A stretch of DNA of 64,000 bases from Misgurnus anguillicaudatus (Eukaryota > Chordata > Actinopteri > Cypriniformes > Cobitidae): assembly GCF_027580225.2 (NCBI RefSeq), contig NC_073358.2, forward strand, positions 23,586,501 to 23,650,500, in the 5' to 3' direction. The position numbers and the translations under genes were made by a program. Below are positions 43,686-55,100 of this stretch, one piece after another (positions within the stretch are counted from its first letter, which is position 1; each line of letters begins with the position of its first letter). The notes below the pieces were generated by a model, which had not been told where the DNA came from, searched no databases, and saw nothing but the letters and a program-made list of their open reading frames with translations.

Positions 43686-43850
43686 GCTGATTTGGTATTA
43701 TGCACCTGTGCCTTATATACGCACCTGGCGGGGCGGCGCCGGCATTATGCAAATACCTGCATGCCAAGTTCATTGGCGTTTTTGATAGTTCTCGAAGTAG
43801 ATAGGTCACCCGCGAAGCGGTTCCCAATTCGTCGGTCACGACGTGACGTC
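43686..43850. repeat. DIRS terminal inverted repeat, right (5' end)
   Basis: The partner of 37572-37740. Read on the minus strand it carries GTGCGTATATAAGGCACAGG, a plausible promoter TATA upstream of ORF1 at 43350. Confidence 0.85.
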
Positions 43851-44887
43851 GTAGTGACCGACTGAAAGGGAACGGAGAAGTCTTCAGGATGTTATATACT
43901 AAATACCTTGTAGATTTATCAGTATTGTAACACATGAAACGAGAAACACAACGCGTTGTAAGAAAAAAAGACCGCTTTTGGAATGTACTTATCATGGTTG
44001 AAAACACAGTTCTGGATCTACACGTGGAAATCGGTGAGTAAATAACGCGATATTTGTCAACTCTTTCAGAGGTTATGTGCTAATATGCGGTCATAGTGAG
44101 ATTTAGATGTTATCAGGGCTCGGAGAAAATCGCTTTGTTACTTTCGTTCTTCAACTCTCCCACACTTACTGGTTTTGCACTGAAGTCCAGCTTTTGTTGT
44201 TTGGGTAGTGGATGAACTCCTGCTCACTGCTTTGCATCACCGGGTGGGACTATGTGGGACTTGCTCTTAGTTTGACTGTCTGCGCCGTGCTGCGACTCCA
44301 AAGGTTTTTTTTTTAAATTTGACGTAGTGTTTTTGTAGCTGCAACTCTCTTCTCTCTTCATTGTACGTTGTTTACGTTTGTGTCGCTTACACGTGACCTG
44401 AATTGTCCTCGTGCTGAAAACGTGACTTGTCGCACACCTGACTTCACTTCCCGAGACGCAAGAAGAAATATACAAGAAAATATATATTTTACTAAAGAAA
44501 ATTTCAAAAATAGTAACGCACAGTGACTTGGATAAGTAACTTTAATCTGATTACTGGTTTGGAAATATTAACGCGTTAGATTACTCGTTACTAAAAAAAG
44601 TGGTAAAATTAGAGTAACGCGTTACTAAGTAACGCGTTACCGGCATCACTGGTTAGGATGTCATTTTTATTTAACAAAAAGTTGTTCTAACCCTAAACCC
44701 AAGCGAAAATGGTAAAAAAAATAGCAAAAATTTGAGAAACCAATAAATAAAACGACAAAAAAAGATGCACCGTTTAACTGAATGGGAAGGACTTGCGTAT
44801 CATATGTATATGATATATATATATCATATATGTATTGCACGAGTTTTACACTTCGTGCTATTTATACCCATCTTCAGGAGACTGGGC

Positions 44888-45958
44888 TCGTATTTGAGGT
44901 ACACTTTCCAGAATGTTTTAGATGTCTCCTTAAAGTGTAGTCTACGATGTTTTGAGAAAGCCTGCCTGAGATGGTTGGGAAGTCTTAAAAAAACTCATCA
45001 CGCACCCTCTGATTGCTCCTACCGGGAAAAAACCTGAACAACTTCACTCAGTCAAGCTGTGATCACCGGTAGTAAACATCAGAACAGAGATTTACCGAGC
45101 AGTAAACTAAACACACTAAGCCTTGAAGGAATGAACACTTGAAGAGTTTTGTTGCAAAACGAGATAAATCCATTTTTTTACATTTTTGTCAAAACATGTT
45201 TATTATTATGTTATCATGTTATTATTTTGTTTTATGGTGCTACTTAGCTGTATTTTTTAAGTTATGAAGGTTTAAATCAAAACAAACCAACTGCAGTTGA
45301 ATTGAAAGTAATTGGAATGCACAACCAAAAAACAAGATTTCTGAACAATTAAAAAAAACGTGGTTATCTCGTTTTGCAACGAAACTCTTCACTTACAATT
45401 ATGACTGATTGACGTTATTTACTTTCACAAAAACGTTTGGCATACTTTTCCCCTCCTGATCCTCGTTTCCCCTGGTCAAAAGTGCTACCTAGCGCACATT
45501 AATTGCACAATGATTATTAGTTAGTATTGCTAAGGTTTTGAGTAATTGTTATAGCAGCACACAGCGCATCTTGTTTAAATTCCGATCAGCTGGAACAGAA
45601 ACCAGCTAGGCCTATTGAAATATATTCAAGCACTTCAAGAAATATAAACCCGTGATAGGCGATGCTAAACGGCTAACATTCCAATGCCGACCGGCAGCAT
45701 GAGCATGTTGTCAGACTGATATAAAGATATTTATGTACTGTAACACCTCACACCATAAAAGTATAAATAAATGCGTACCTGCTCAACAAAAAGTCCGCCG
45801 TGTCAGCGTCGGATTTCAGTCCCAAATCTCCCTGAAGCTTCCTCCAACGGTCAACGGCGGACCATATATTAATTCGACTCTGAGTCAGGTGTTTTAAATA
45901 AGGAGACATCTAAAACTTTCTGGGAGGCGGTCCTCGAGGACCAGGGTTATGAAACACT
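44888..45958. repeat. Inverted-repeat sequence with CAGTGTTTCATAACCC end
   Basis: TTTTAGATGTCTCCTTA near 44918 is inverted as TAAGGAGACATCTAAAA near 45898. The right edge, read on the minus strand, is GCAGTGTTTCATAACCCTGG, a common hAT-repeat start. The left terminus is not clear. A MITE sits inside. Confidence 0.5.
45140..45392. mobile_element. MITE (about 253 bp)
   Basis: GAAGAGTTTTGTTGCAAAAC then GAGATAA on the left, inverted as TTATCTCGTTTTGCAACGAA then ACTCTTC on the right. ACTT lies outside both ends. Non-coding. Confidence 0.75.
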
Positions 45959-46097
45959 GCACGAATGTACCACAACAACAATGTCTTATGTTTAAAGGTA
46001 AAGAACCTTATGATGCACCCCAGCGACAGAAAGGTACCATTTTGTACTTTTATTTTCTGTAAGTGTGGGTATATTCGTGGCAAGAAGCATCAACAAT

Positions 46098-46260
46098 GGG
46101 GGTGGCTTGGTGGTTAGTACTGTTGCAACACAGTCCCCAGCTAGGTCAAGTGACCTTTCTGTGTTTGCATGTTCTCCCTGTGTCAGTGTGGGTTTCCTCG
46201 CACAGGCAAGAATGTGCAAGTTAGGTAAATTGAACAGTGACAGGATAATTAACCAGGTAG
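46098..46260 (+). repeat. Diverged tRNA-derived SINE (DANA-like)
   Basis: GTGGCTTGGTGGTTAGTACT followed by CAGCTAGGTCAAGTGACC and TTTGCATGTTCTCCCTGTGT then GTGGGTTTCCTC is the order of motifs in the zebrafish DANA SINE. Length and right end are uncertain. Confidence 0.6.
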
Positions 46261-46384
46261 CAGGGTCAGGAGACGAGACAGGAAAGCACACTGAAAACAA
46301 ACAAAGGCCATCTGCTTTCACACAAAACACATGGGCCTGCAATGATTCTGTGAAAGTGACATATTTTCCAATGTTGGTAACCCA

Positions 46385-46465
46385 TACAGTACATTGCCAG
46401 CTGTGAGACTCAAACCGGCATCTCTGGTTACAAGCCCAACTCCACTAGGCTACAACTGCCCCAAT
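46385..46465 (-). repeat. tRNA-like SINE head on the minus strand
   Basis: Read on the minus strand: GGGGCAGTTGTAGCCTAGTG gives an A-box-like TAGCCTAGTGG, and GGTTTGAGTCT gives a B box about 45 bp later. This is the internal RNA polymerase III promoter of a tRNA-derived SINE. It is not a functional tRNA: no clean cloverleaf was found. Confidence 0.55.
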
Positions 46466-46529
46466 TCTGTTACAACAAGTCACAAAACTGTGACAAGGAG
46501 ACCATGTGAAATTAAAATAGGGCCAGGCT

Positions 46530-47880
46530 ATATATATATTTATACAACAGTTCTTTCTGGTTCTCAAATCTGATTGGCTAAGAGCTATGAGATATTGTAC
46601 TGATAACGGCACAGTAACCGCTTCACCTTTCGTATCATTCCGCCACCTAGTGAATGGAGGTCCTAAACAGGCTCATCTCTGAATGGAAAAACACAGACGC
46701 CTTGTTTTTAAACACTCTCCGTGTGTCTCATTAGTTCACTAGCTCATAAATAAGTCTGTGAATCTCCAATCGGAAGTTATTATTCCGTCAAAGATCAGTG
46801 CTCTTGGATGTTACGTTAAAGTAAATGGGAGTAATGTCTTGTCACATCGTGTGGACGATTAACACTTGTAAAGAGGAATATAAACACTCATTTTTTTCTG
46901 GAGCTATATCTCTTATCAGAACGCGAAAACACCGTGGAACTGCAGGTAAGCACAGCAGCTTTTAAATGTGGACATTGATCATTTATTTAATCATGACGTG
47001 CCTATTAAACCATGTTATGAGATATCGCCACTGGTATATTTATAAGCAGCATGCAAAAACATCTCTCTGACACTTATAAAAAACAGTTTTATATAGTACT
47101 GACAAGAACAAAGTCTAATAATAACGAGTGCTCGTATCGCGTTAAGATGAAATGGTAAACCAATAGTAACATTATAGAAGTATAGTTTTATTAACTTTTA
47201 CCTCGTGCCAAAACAATAACAACACAAAAGACACTAAATATGAATAAGAAAACAAGTAATAGTTTCATCATGACACCAAAAACTGGTGATTTGATCTCAT
47301 TTTTGACCATCAGGCCAGCATGAGAGCCAGGGAATCCCTGTCAGAGATGTAGCCCAGAGAGGGCGGTGGTCAGCGGGGCGATTGAACACTGACGTCCGCT
47401 CATGCTTTGGTTCTCATACGTACCGAATCTCACTAAGCATACGTTCAAACAGGCGCTATCTTTACTAATCGACTGTAGATTTAAATATAATACATATATA
47501 TTCTCGACTGAACTAATCTTAAAACTACACTTTGTGACCAAGAAATTGTAATATTTAAAAACGGCGAATCCGTCCATTGAGTTAATATGAGATTCAAAGC
47601 AGCCGAAAGTGTTACCTGTCATTCTGGCCGCCCTCAAATCCATGGCGGAAGAAGTAGTTCTCAAACAAAGAGGCTTTTAAAATAACTCTGTCGTTGTTTT
47701 CTAGTTTTCGTTTTTCAAACGTGTGCCGTCGAACTGTTGTATAGAAGCAATATCGCTCTCGGAGTCGTGTGATATAGCTCTATATCATCACGGCTGTGAT
47801 TGCCTCTGGCCTAGTCGCAGCCGTGATGATATAGAGCTATATCGCACTCCTACTCGAGCAATATTGCTTAAATATATATA
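46530..47880. repeat. Repetitive DNA element with strong hairpin at its right end
   Basis: The right part (47740-47862) folds: GTGATATAGCTCTATATCAT then CACGGCTG pairs with CAGCCGTGATGATATAGAGC then TATATC. The left start TTCTGGTTCTCAAATCTGAT near 46555 is a familiar fish repeat motif (recollection). The open frame on the minus strand at 47664-47341 has no recognisable domain. Confidence 0.45.
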
Positions 47881-49648
47881 TATATAATATGTGTGTGTTT
47901 ATGTTTAGGTAATATGCTTAAAGAACTATTGTACAAATGAAAAATGTCATTCATGCTTTTATGTTTATTATGTTGCTTAATCTGCTCTCAGTTTCATTGA
48001 TTATTAGCAGAAGGTACAGCATTTCCAGATTTCTCTTTTAGATTCATTTTCGCTTCAGATTCATTTCACCATGACTTGAACACAACGTCAAGTTAAAATT
48101 CTACATAAAGGGGTAGTGAAAATATCTATCATTGAAAGGTTATGTCTCATGCTGTGATTTGCATTTCATGCTCATTGGTTATATATCAGAACAGATTTAT
48201 CACTGAATTTCATCATTTCCATTATTGAAATACTTCATTATCTGTGAACAAAAGGGGGTCCAAGATTAATGCAATTGCATTTGCATAAATCCAAGAAGCA
48301 GCCTGTCCTAGCGACCGCTAGGAACATCTTGAAAAATGTGGCTGAGTGTTTTCTGGCTCTAATTTACAGTTTATTTCTTTAAAGAATATAAGATATTTGT
48401 CTATGTTTGCTTAAATGCATGTTTATGAATTAACAATATTATTGTATGTTAGTAAGGATTGGGCAAACCAGTCAGCACATCTCCTTGTTGTTTCATCATC
48501 AGGAACTGTTCATACTGTAGTTTTCAAAGAAAGCGGTAGTGAAAACATTTGACCGTTTTCGTCAGGGAAAAGACGCTTTCTTCCACATTGTGTTTTCATA
48601 AAGCCTTTCTTAAGAAAATAAAAAAAACATAGGGCTCGGTTTATGATAAGTTGCATGTAATTATGTATCATTTTCTGTTATTATTGAAGTTATTACATAT
48701 ATTACATGTGTAACAAAGACACTGTAAAATAAAAATGTTACCTATGTGTGGAACCAATAAATTAAATCCCACACTTTACCACTGGTTACTATGCATGATC
48801 ATTATTGTGTTTTACCTCACAGTCCAAAGTTGATTGTAACATTTCACCTTTCAAAGTGCTGTCAGTAGTAATAAACCTGTAGGTGAAAATTTGCAGTAAA
48901 TAAAAATGATATAGTAAGTAGTGCTATGACTTTAAATCAGCAAACAAATATTTAGTATTACCAATGCTTTCTCATGGCAATTTGTACATATTTTACGAGG
49001 TGACTAATTTGTATGACCACATTTGTACATTTTTGAACGATTTGCTTTGACCCCTGTGACGTAGGGGTTAGAGTTGGGTGGAGTTTTGTTATTGTACATC
49101 TACATCTACATCTGAAAAGCCAAATAAAGTATTAGACCATCAGGAGCCTGTTGCATAAATTACTTAATCTTACAAGTAAGTTATCTATGTTTTTTCAAGA
49201 TTGGACACAAGTCTTTAATGCCATTTTTATCAAAAGCTAATTCGGGTTTAACATGAATCTAAAAAGTAAGACTAATTAGGCCTAACTATTTTCTAGGTGG
49301 TCAGACTAGTTCTACAGTCTTAACTTAGCAGCTATGCAGCTGGACACTGTGGTCGTTCTAGGACCTACTTGGACAGATATAATCCATTTCACCCACAAAT
49401 GGGTCCTTACTAGTTAGAACAATCAATCAGTTTATATCATCAATCAGTTTTTTTTTCATGAGTGCAAACTGTGACTTTTCATCATGACTTGTTTTTGAGT
49501 TTAATACTCATGATGACAATGCAAAATGGTGCTAAAAACACCAAAACCATCTCAAATGCTTAAAATAATGAAACAGCTTAATAAACTAAATATTTTCCAT
49601 GTTAATGTTTTACGTATGACTATATAAAAAATGATATATATATATATT

Positions 49649-49685
49649 TATTATGGTGAGATTATTTTCAATTATTAACAATTTT

Positions 49686-49781
<96 letters not shown>

Positions 49782-49821
49782 AAAATTGTTAATAATTGAT
49801 AATAATCTCACCATAATAAAC
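49649..49821. repeat. (AT)n-centred palindrome
   Basis: TTATTATGGTGAGATTATTT then CAATTATTAACAATTTTCTT is repeated in reverse complement after an AT run of about 90 bp (AAGAAAATTGTTAATAATTG and onward). A long cruciform-capable structure, absent from blocks B and C. Confidence 0.9.
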
Positions 49822-50687
49822 CTTAAAAGCATTGTCAGTGTTTGTGGGTGTATATATGTGTGTGTGTTGTGACTGAAAGGTTGTCTTTGCACATGCAGCA
49901 AACTCATAAAATCTGATATTTTATTATAATATAATTAAAATGTATAATGCATTGTCAGAATTTGTTTTTTAAAATGGTCCCTAGCTGTCACTGGTGCAAT
50001 ACTGTTTTAAAAGGATCTACTATGTACTATAAATGTACAGATATGTGTACATTTGGTGTACCTTTGAGGTATAATAAGAACTCTTTTGGTGCAACAGTGT
50101 ACTTTTTGAAAGGGTGCTGCCCCATGTTGACAGCTAGTGACCAATTTGTTCTTAAAGTATGCAATGTATGTTTTTTCATGTCACTCTGGCTGTAAAAACC
50201 AAGCAAATGTCATTTCTTTGTAATTTACTGAATGTAAAGAAAATTCTGTGGAAAATAGCATTGATATATTTAATATTTATTGAGTAATGTCATGTCAAAG
50301 ATTAAAGTTAAAATGAAATTAATGTGGAAAATCAAATGTTGATACTTTTAATCTCATAATTATTAGCCTGGATTCCACAGGTTGGGTCACATATCATAAA
50401 ATCATAACAATTGGTTGTTGATAGTTTAAAAAGGTCATAACATTTCTCCATTCATCACTAATGCCTGACATTTTCTCCATAATAGTATCAATGTGTAGGC
50501 TTTTGTTTAAAAAAATGCTTTTCTAAAAAAATATTAATTTTTTACTTAATAATTAATGGCTTATTAGAGGGTTGAAGATGTGCTTTAAATAGTTAACCAA
50601 TAATTTGAAGAGAAAGTATTTCTGAGAAATGGCAATAAAAGATGGAAGCTTGAGTAGTGAAACAAAAATTGAGAAGTAGCTCAAAAA

Positions 50688-50715
50688 GGAAACTCCCAGA
50701 TCTAGAGTATATAAA
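50688..50715 (+). promoter_or_regulatory. Proximal promoter of chemokine copy A
   Basis: GGAAACTCCC (50688-50697) is NF-kB-like and TATATAAA (50708-50715) is a TATA box about 90 bp before the ATG. GAAACAAAAA near 50659 is a weak ISRE-like match. Conserved at the same spacing in copies B and C. Confidence 0.65.
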
Positions 50716-50801
50716 TCTACTCAACACATTCATTAATAATCTCACTGATCCACACGTAGCCTACAACAAGCAAAGAAAAGACCATCAAGAGCAAAAGGAC
50801 A

Positions 50802-51432
50802 ATGAAGACTGTTGCAGCTTTTGTTTTTCTGGCCTGTCTGGTGGCTGTAGGAGTGAATGGTAAGTGTGATCTTTGAGGTTAATCAAAATACCTTTACTCT
50901 GTAACAACAGATTTGTTAATGGTTTATTTCTGCATCCACTGTATGAACATAAAATCAATGAAAATGTTCTTGCAGGGCAGGACAGGTCTTCCAGGGGCAG
51001 ATGTTTCTGTGCTGATAAAGGAGTAAATATGGTTTTAGTAAAGAACATTGAGAAGGTTGAAATCATTCCTCCAAGTCCATCTTGTGCAAAACAGGAAATT
51101 ATGTAAGTAATCATTAGTTTTTACAAATGTTTCCAAAATTAATATTTGTGTCTCATTGAAAATTGAATATTGAGTTAATTGCTCCTTTTGTTCAATCATC
51201 TAGCGTTACTCTTAAAAATGACGCAGGACGAAAATGCATGAATCCAGAGTCTAAATTCACTAAAAATATCATCAAGTCTCTTGCAAAACGGTAAGAATGC
51301 ATATTTGCAACTATCTGACATTTGTTTCATATGTACTTATTCTTTAAATATAGCCTACATATATAACCTGTACATAAATAAGAGGAAATGTATACAATGA
51401 ATGTGTCCTGTCTTCACAGGAGCCAACAGTAG
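50802..51432 (+). CDS. cxcl11-like: CXC chemokine 3 (tandem copy A), cxcl11-like
   Basis: Secreted CXC chemokine, 94 residues. Exons: 50802-50859, 50976-51102, 51204-51290 and 51420-51432, GT-AG introns in phases 1, 2 and 2. The signal peptide is MKTVAAFVFLACLVAVGVNG. The mature part has GRCFCADKGVNMV (CXC, no ELR), VEIIPPSPSCAKQEI, VTLKNDAGRKCMNPESKF and a basic C-terminus KSLAKRSQQ. The predicted protein is identical to copy C. Introns are also nearly identical between copies, which indicates recent duplication or conversion. A poly(A) signal lies at 51683. Confidence 0.93.
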
Positions 51433-51682
51433 GAGATTTCATGCTTTGTGGATGAAGAAACTCTTGTTTAAATATATTATTTATATGAAAATATTTCTTA
51501 AGCTGACTAATTTATTCATGTGGCCATAAAACAGCCTTTGCTTATTTGTAATATTTGTTTTGGTTCATATTTGTTTACAAGAATACTAAACAATGTGTCA
51601 TATGTACAGTCTTTTTTACCATTTGATGTATGATTGTAGTTTGTCTATTTTTTATTGTCCCTATGATGCACAAAAACTATCA

Positions 51683-51688
51683 AATAAA
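51683..51688 (+). terminator. Poly(A) signal AATAAA of chemokine copy A
   Basis: AATAAA about 250 bp after the stop; same position in copies B (57089) and C (62789). Confidence 0.65.
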
Positions 51689-53026
51689 GCATTTAATTTA
51701 AATTAAATTTCTTTGGGTCTGTTTTAAGTGACTGTGAAATAGTTTGATTCATAGAAAAACTGTTTAATACCACATAAAAGTTGCATGGACAATGCATGCA
51801 CAGAATAACATATGAGCTTAATGAGGAGTATGACAACTGTGAAACTCTTCTTACAAGTCTTTATAGTGTTGTAATACATTTGATTGTAAGTGAATTGTGA
51901 AGACTAACTTGATTGCAAAGTCAGTCACATGTTTGCTCTGGGCAACTTATCATCAAACTGCAGACAATACAAGTATTTTATAAACACTTTTTTAAATGTG
52001 GGAACCTCAACTTTGTCCTCTGCACTGAAAACAGAGAAAAACTATAACAAATGAAACTTTCTTTTGACTCTTCAAATAAGGAGGGCAGAAGGGAAGGGTG
52101 TCACTCATTCATAGACCCATCCTTTAAAATAGCACACAGTATAAATATTAAATATTTTGAGTTCACATTCATCATGTAGAATAGAGAGATCAGAGAGAGT
52201 GAGTGTGCTTGATCTGACTGTCATTGTTTATAGTGACTTTTATTTTATTTACCAATGATCACGCTTTCTATGTTTATTGTCAAAATGTATTCGGATCAAA
52301 ATGAACGGAAATAGGATTATTCAGGAGACTAATCCCACACGTAGTGATAAAAAACAATGAATGTAAATGATTAATTAAATTCAGACAATAATATAACAAG
52401 GTACACAGACTCAAACAGGTAACATAAAATGTAAAAAAGATTAACGATTAAAGATCTTTATTGTCATACAGTGGTCTAAAAAAGTGTTGTTCCCCTTCCT
52501 GATTTTTTTTTCATGTTTGTCACACTTTAATGTTTCAAATCATCAAAACATTTAATTATTAATAAAAGACAACACAAGTAAACATAACATGCAGTTTTTA
52601 AATGAAGGGTTTCACTATGAGGGGAAAACAAAATCCAAACACACAAGGGCCTGTGTGAAAAAGTGTTTGCCACCTAAACCTAAAAAATGGTTGGGCCACC
52701 CTTAGCAGCAACAACTGAAATGAAGTGTTTGTGATAACTTGCAACGAGTCTGTGGAGGAATTTTGGCCCACTCATCTTTGCAGATTTGTTGTAACTCAAC
52801 CATATTGGAGGGTTTTCGAGCATGAACCACCTTTATTAGGTCATGTGTAAGGGAAAAATTATATATATCCATTCGTTTGAAATCATGAAAAAATATCTAA
52901 AATATATATATATATATGTAGGGTTGTTTTTCCTTGCTTATGATTATTGTGCATGTGTGGTCTAATTGTTTTTACAATTTTGCAAATATTTGATTTGTAA
53001 GTTAAAACCTCTGTACGCGTGTCTGT

Positions 53027-53091
53027 GGGTCTCATTCACTAAGCATGTGTACGCACAAATTTGTTCATACGCATGCTTGAATGAGACCCAT
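53027..53091. repeat. 63-bp palindrome inside the Tc1 remnant
   Basis: TGGGTCTCATTCACTAAGCA pairs with TGCTTGAATGAGACCCA (one arm a little longer), around GTGTACGCACAAATTTGTTC. It sits where the transposase middle is missing, so it is either a tiny MITE or a deletion-repair product. Confidence 0.65.
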
Positions 53092-53305
53092 TGTCCTTTA
53101 GGATTTTTTGGTAGACAGCGGAGTTCATGGTTCCATTTAAGTCTTCCAGGTCCTGAAGCAGAAAAACGGCCCCAGATCATTACACTATGACCACCATATA
53201 TTAGCCTACTATATGATCTGCTGTGTTACTTTTATGCCAGACATAATGGGGCACATACTTTTTAAAAAGTTCAACTTTTGTCTCATCAGTCCACAGAGCA
53301 TTTTC

Positions 53306-53743
53306 TCAAAAGTCTTGGGGATCATCAAGATGTTTTCTGGGAAAACTGAGACAAGCCTTTATGTTCTTTTTGCTCAGCAGTGTTTTTTGTGTTGGGACTC
53401 TGCCATGCAGGCCATTTTTACCCAGTCTCTTTCTTATGGTGGAGTCATGAACACTGACCTTAAAATGAGGCAAGTGATGCTTGCAATTCTTTGGATGTTG
53501 TTGTGGGGTCGCTGCGCTTCTGGGTTTAATTTTGGTCAGCCTGCCAATCCTGGGAAGGTTCAGTACTGTTCTATGTTTTCTCCACACTGTGGTTCGCTGG
53601 AGTCCCAAAGTTTTAGAAAAGGCTTTATAACCTTTTCCAGACTGATAGATCTCAATTACTTTCTTTCTCATTTGTTCCTTTCTGTGGATCTCAAAATGAT
53701 GTTTAGCTTTTAAAGTGCCCATCTTATGACCGCTTTTCCACAA
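53306..53743 (-). pseudogene. Tc1-like transposase N-terminal fragment
   Basis: 145 codons open. Contains the paired-like helix-turn-helix region and the linker GRVPTQKTLLSKKNIKACLS up to HLDDPQDF. The catalytic domain is only partly present downstream in other frames, so it is not functional. Its start lies inside sequence of the neighbouring repeat. Confidence 0.8.
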
Positions 53744-55100
53744 GTTAAATAGGTGTATGATTTCTATAAAGCATGTTTCAAAAGTTGTTTGCTCAAAATA
53801 GCTTGTAGGAAAAGATTGTTACCCATCTCTAAGAGCCTCTGTTTCAGGGCATTTCAGATTGTGCCGTTTTGAACTAGTCATTACATATTTATGAGCTGCT
53901 GCTCCTTTGATCACGCCCCACTACTAACCTCATGTGCGTGTGCATAGTGATATCGTGAGCAGTACAGACCATACTGTGTTATTATTTTATATATTATTAT
54001 TATTATTAACGGTTTATGTTGCCAACAGACAAATTATGCAGAAAAGTATCACTAATAAGTACACTACAGGAGAAGAAACTCATGACACACAATGATTCCA
54101 GAGTCAATTGTGATGTAGCAGTCTCAACAATTAACTCGTTTTCCCTGGACAATACTAACATATTCCCATTATAAAACATTTTCAAATGCATTATTTTCGC
54201 AAAGTACAGAAATTAAGACCCAACAGGGGATGTATACTGCTTGTGGACCGCGTGCTAATTGCTAGAAGCTAGCGGGAGGTCCTGACCGTAAAGTTATAAG
54301 AGGCTCGGGGGTTAGCCTCGTTAGAAAAGCCGGGGCGGTAAGTTAAGGCCCGGTCTCGTTTAGTTTGGCAAACCACTATTACTTAGTTCTTGTAGAATTG
54401 TAAAATAATTATAAACAAAATATTTTTTTTAACTTTCGAAACCACGCTGTAAACTATCTAGCCTGCAAAAATATATACATAGCCTATACTGTCTACAAAC
54501 AATTTTAACATCACTATACATTTAAAATGTATAATTTACGGGATTAGCATCAATGTATGATCTCTGTTTTGAGATACAGATGCTCTAGCATCATAAATGT
54601 AGTATTTTGTGACAGAAGATGACAACATGCAAAATATAACGTGACTTCTTACCTTTTGTGTTGATACAACGATCGCGAATCAAGTCTGTTTCAGATGTGT
54701 GATTGATCCATGAAAGTCCAATAAAATAAATCCAATGACCATTTTTGTCCACAAATGCGTATAATCTGTGAAATATAGATACATAGTCTGTTGTTTACAT
54801 CAGATTTCGCATGAACGTCTTATCATCTACAATCTGATGACTATTTGTGTCGTAACACACTGTATATAAGATTACTCCGGGTTCCAATAAACACGCGTTA
54901 AAACTTTGTTTTTAAAAGTAGGCGGGAGTATAATCCATAATATCCAAATAGCGCTGTTATTTCCGTGAGAAATGATGACAGCACAGAGGGTATCAGCGAA
55001 GTGACTGCTCTCTGTGCTCTCTAGCTACCTGGTGGGTGGAGACCTGCGAGTGGGGTGGTGGGCGGGAAAATTCAAACTGAATGTGATGAAACGGCTAGTT
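53707..55100. other. Spacer with a TTAA-type repeat start; no gene
   Basis: From the TTAA near 53707 runs AAGTGCCCATCTTATGACCG, the start of a common fish TTAA repeat (recollection). No right end found. The rest is non-coding, with a G+C-richer patch at 54230-54360. Confidence 0.45.

Larger units (their letters stand above)
37529..43880 (-). mobile_element. DIRS-type tyrosine-recombinase retrotransposon, structurally complete
   Basis: About 6.35 kb on the minus strand: gag-like ORF1 (43350-41902), RT/RNase H ORF2 (41885-39507) and tyrosine recombinase ORF3 (39510-38512). Terminal inverted repeats of about 165 bp (37572-37740 against 43686-43850) flank the coding part. An internal complementary region at 37820-37925 joins complements of both outer ends, as in DIRS-1. 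No target duplication is evident, as expected for this order. All three ORFs are open, and G+C is clearly higher than in the surroundings, so the copy may be young. Confidence 0.9.
36607..44651. mobile_element. hAT element interrupted by the DIRS retrotransposon (nest 2, middle)
   Basis: Begins CAGTGATGCCACAGTTACTT and ends TAACGCGTTACCGGCATCAC then TG. GTTAGGAT flanks both sides exactly (36599-36606 and 44652-44659). Both ends are dense in AAGTAACT/AGTTACTT repeats typical of one non-autonomous fish hAT family. No hAT transposase seen. Confidence 0.87.
36298..44886. mobile_element. Inverted-repeat element, outer shell of nest 2
   Basis: CCCAGTCTCCTGAGGATGCG at the left is mirrored by CATCTTCAGGAGACTGGG at the right. 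The arms then share ATAAATAGCACGAAGTGTAA and its complement, and AAACCCAAGCGAAAATGG and its complement. The 8-kb hAT-plus-DIRS insertion lies between the arms. Confidence 0.8.
47985..52265. repeat. Tandem segmental duplication, block A
   Basis: Shares long near-identical stretches with block C (60130-63940) and in part with block B (55107-57541): upstream TCTGCTCTCAGTTTCATTGA, the chemokine gene with introns, and downstream AATACCACATAAAAGTTGCA to GTGACTTTTATTTTA. Block A alone has about 1 kb more at 49240-50300, including an AT palindrome. Confidence 0.85.
52469..53743 (-). mobile_element. Tc1-like transposon remnant (second family)
   Basis: The left edge CAGTGGTCTAAAAAAGTGTT is a Tc1-type terminal sequence. 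Minus-strand coding gives the transposase N-terminus: VIEIYQSGKGYKAFSKTLGL (helix-turn-helix), NLPRIGRLTKI and STIRKRLGKNGLHGRVPTQK, then LWTDETKVELF near 53285. The frame breaks afterwards, and the middle of the element is missing between about 52860 and 53095. Overlapping the right side, a TTAA-type repeat begins near 53707. Confidence 0.82.

Noticed and set aside
46385..46465. A tRNA gene on the minus strand
   Set aside because: A and B boxes are present but no complete cloverleaf or acceptor stem was found; more likely a SINE head.
50873..51106. 77-residue plus-strand frames starting in intron 1 of the chemokine copies (also 56272 and 61969)
   Set aside because: Intron read-through into exon 2; the spliced gene model explains the exon better.
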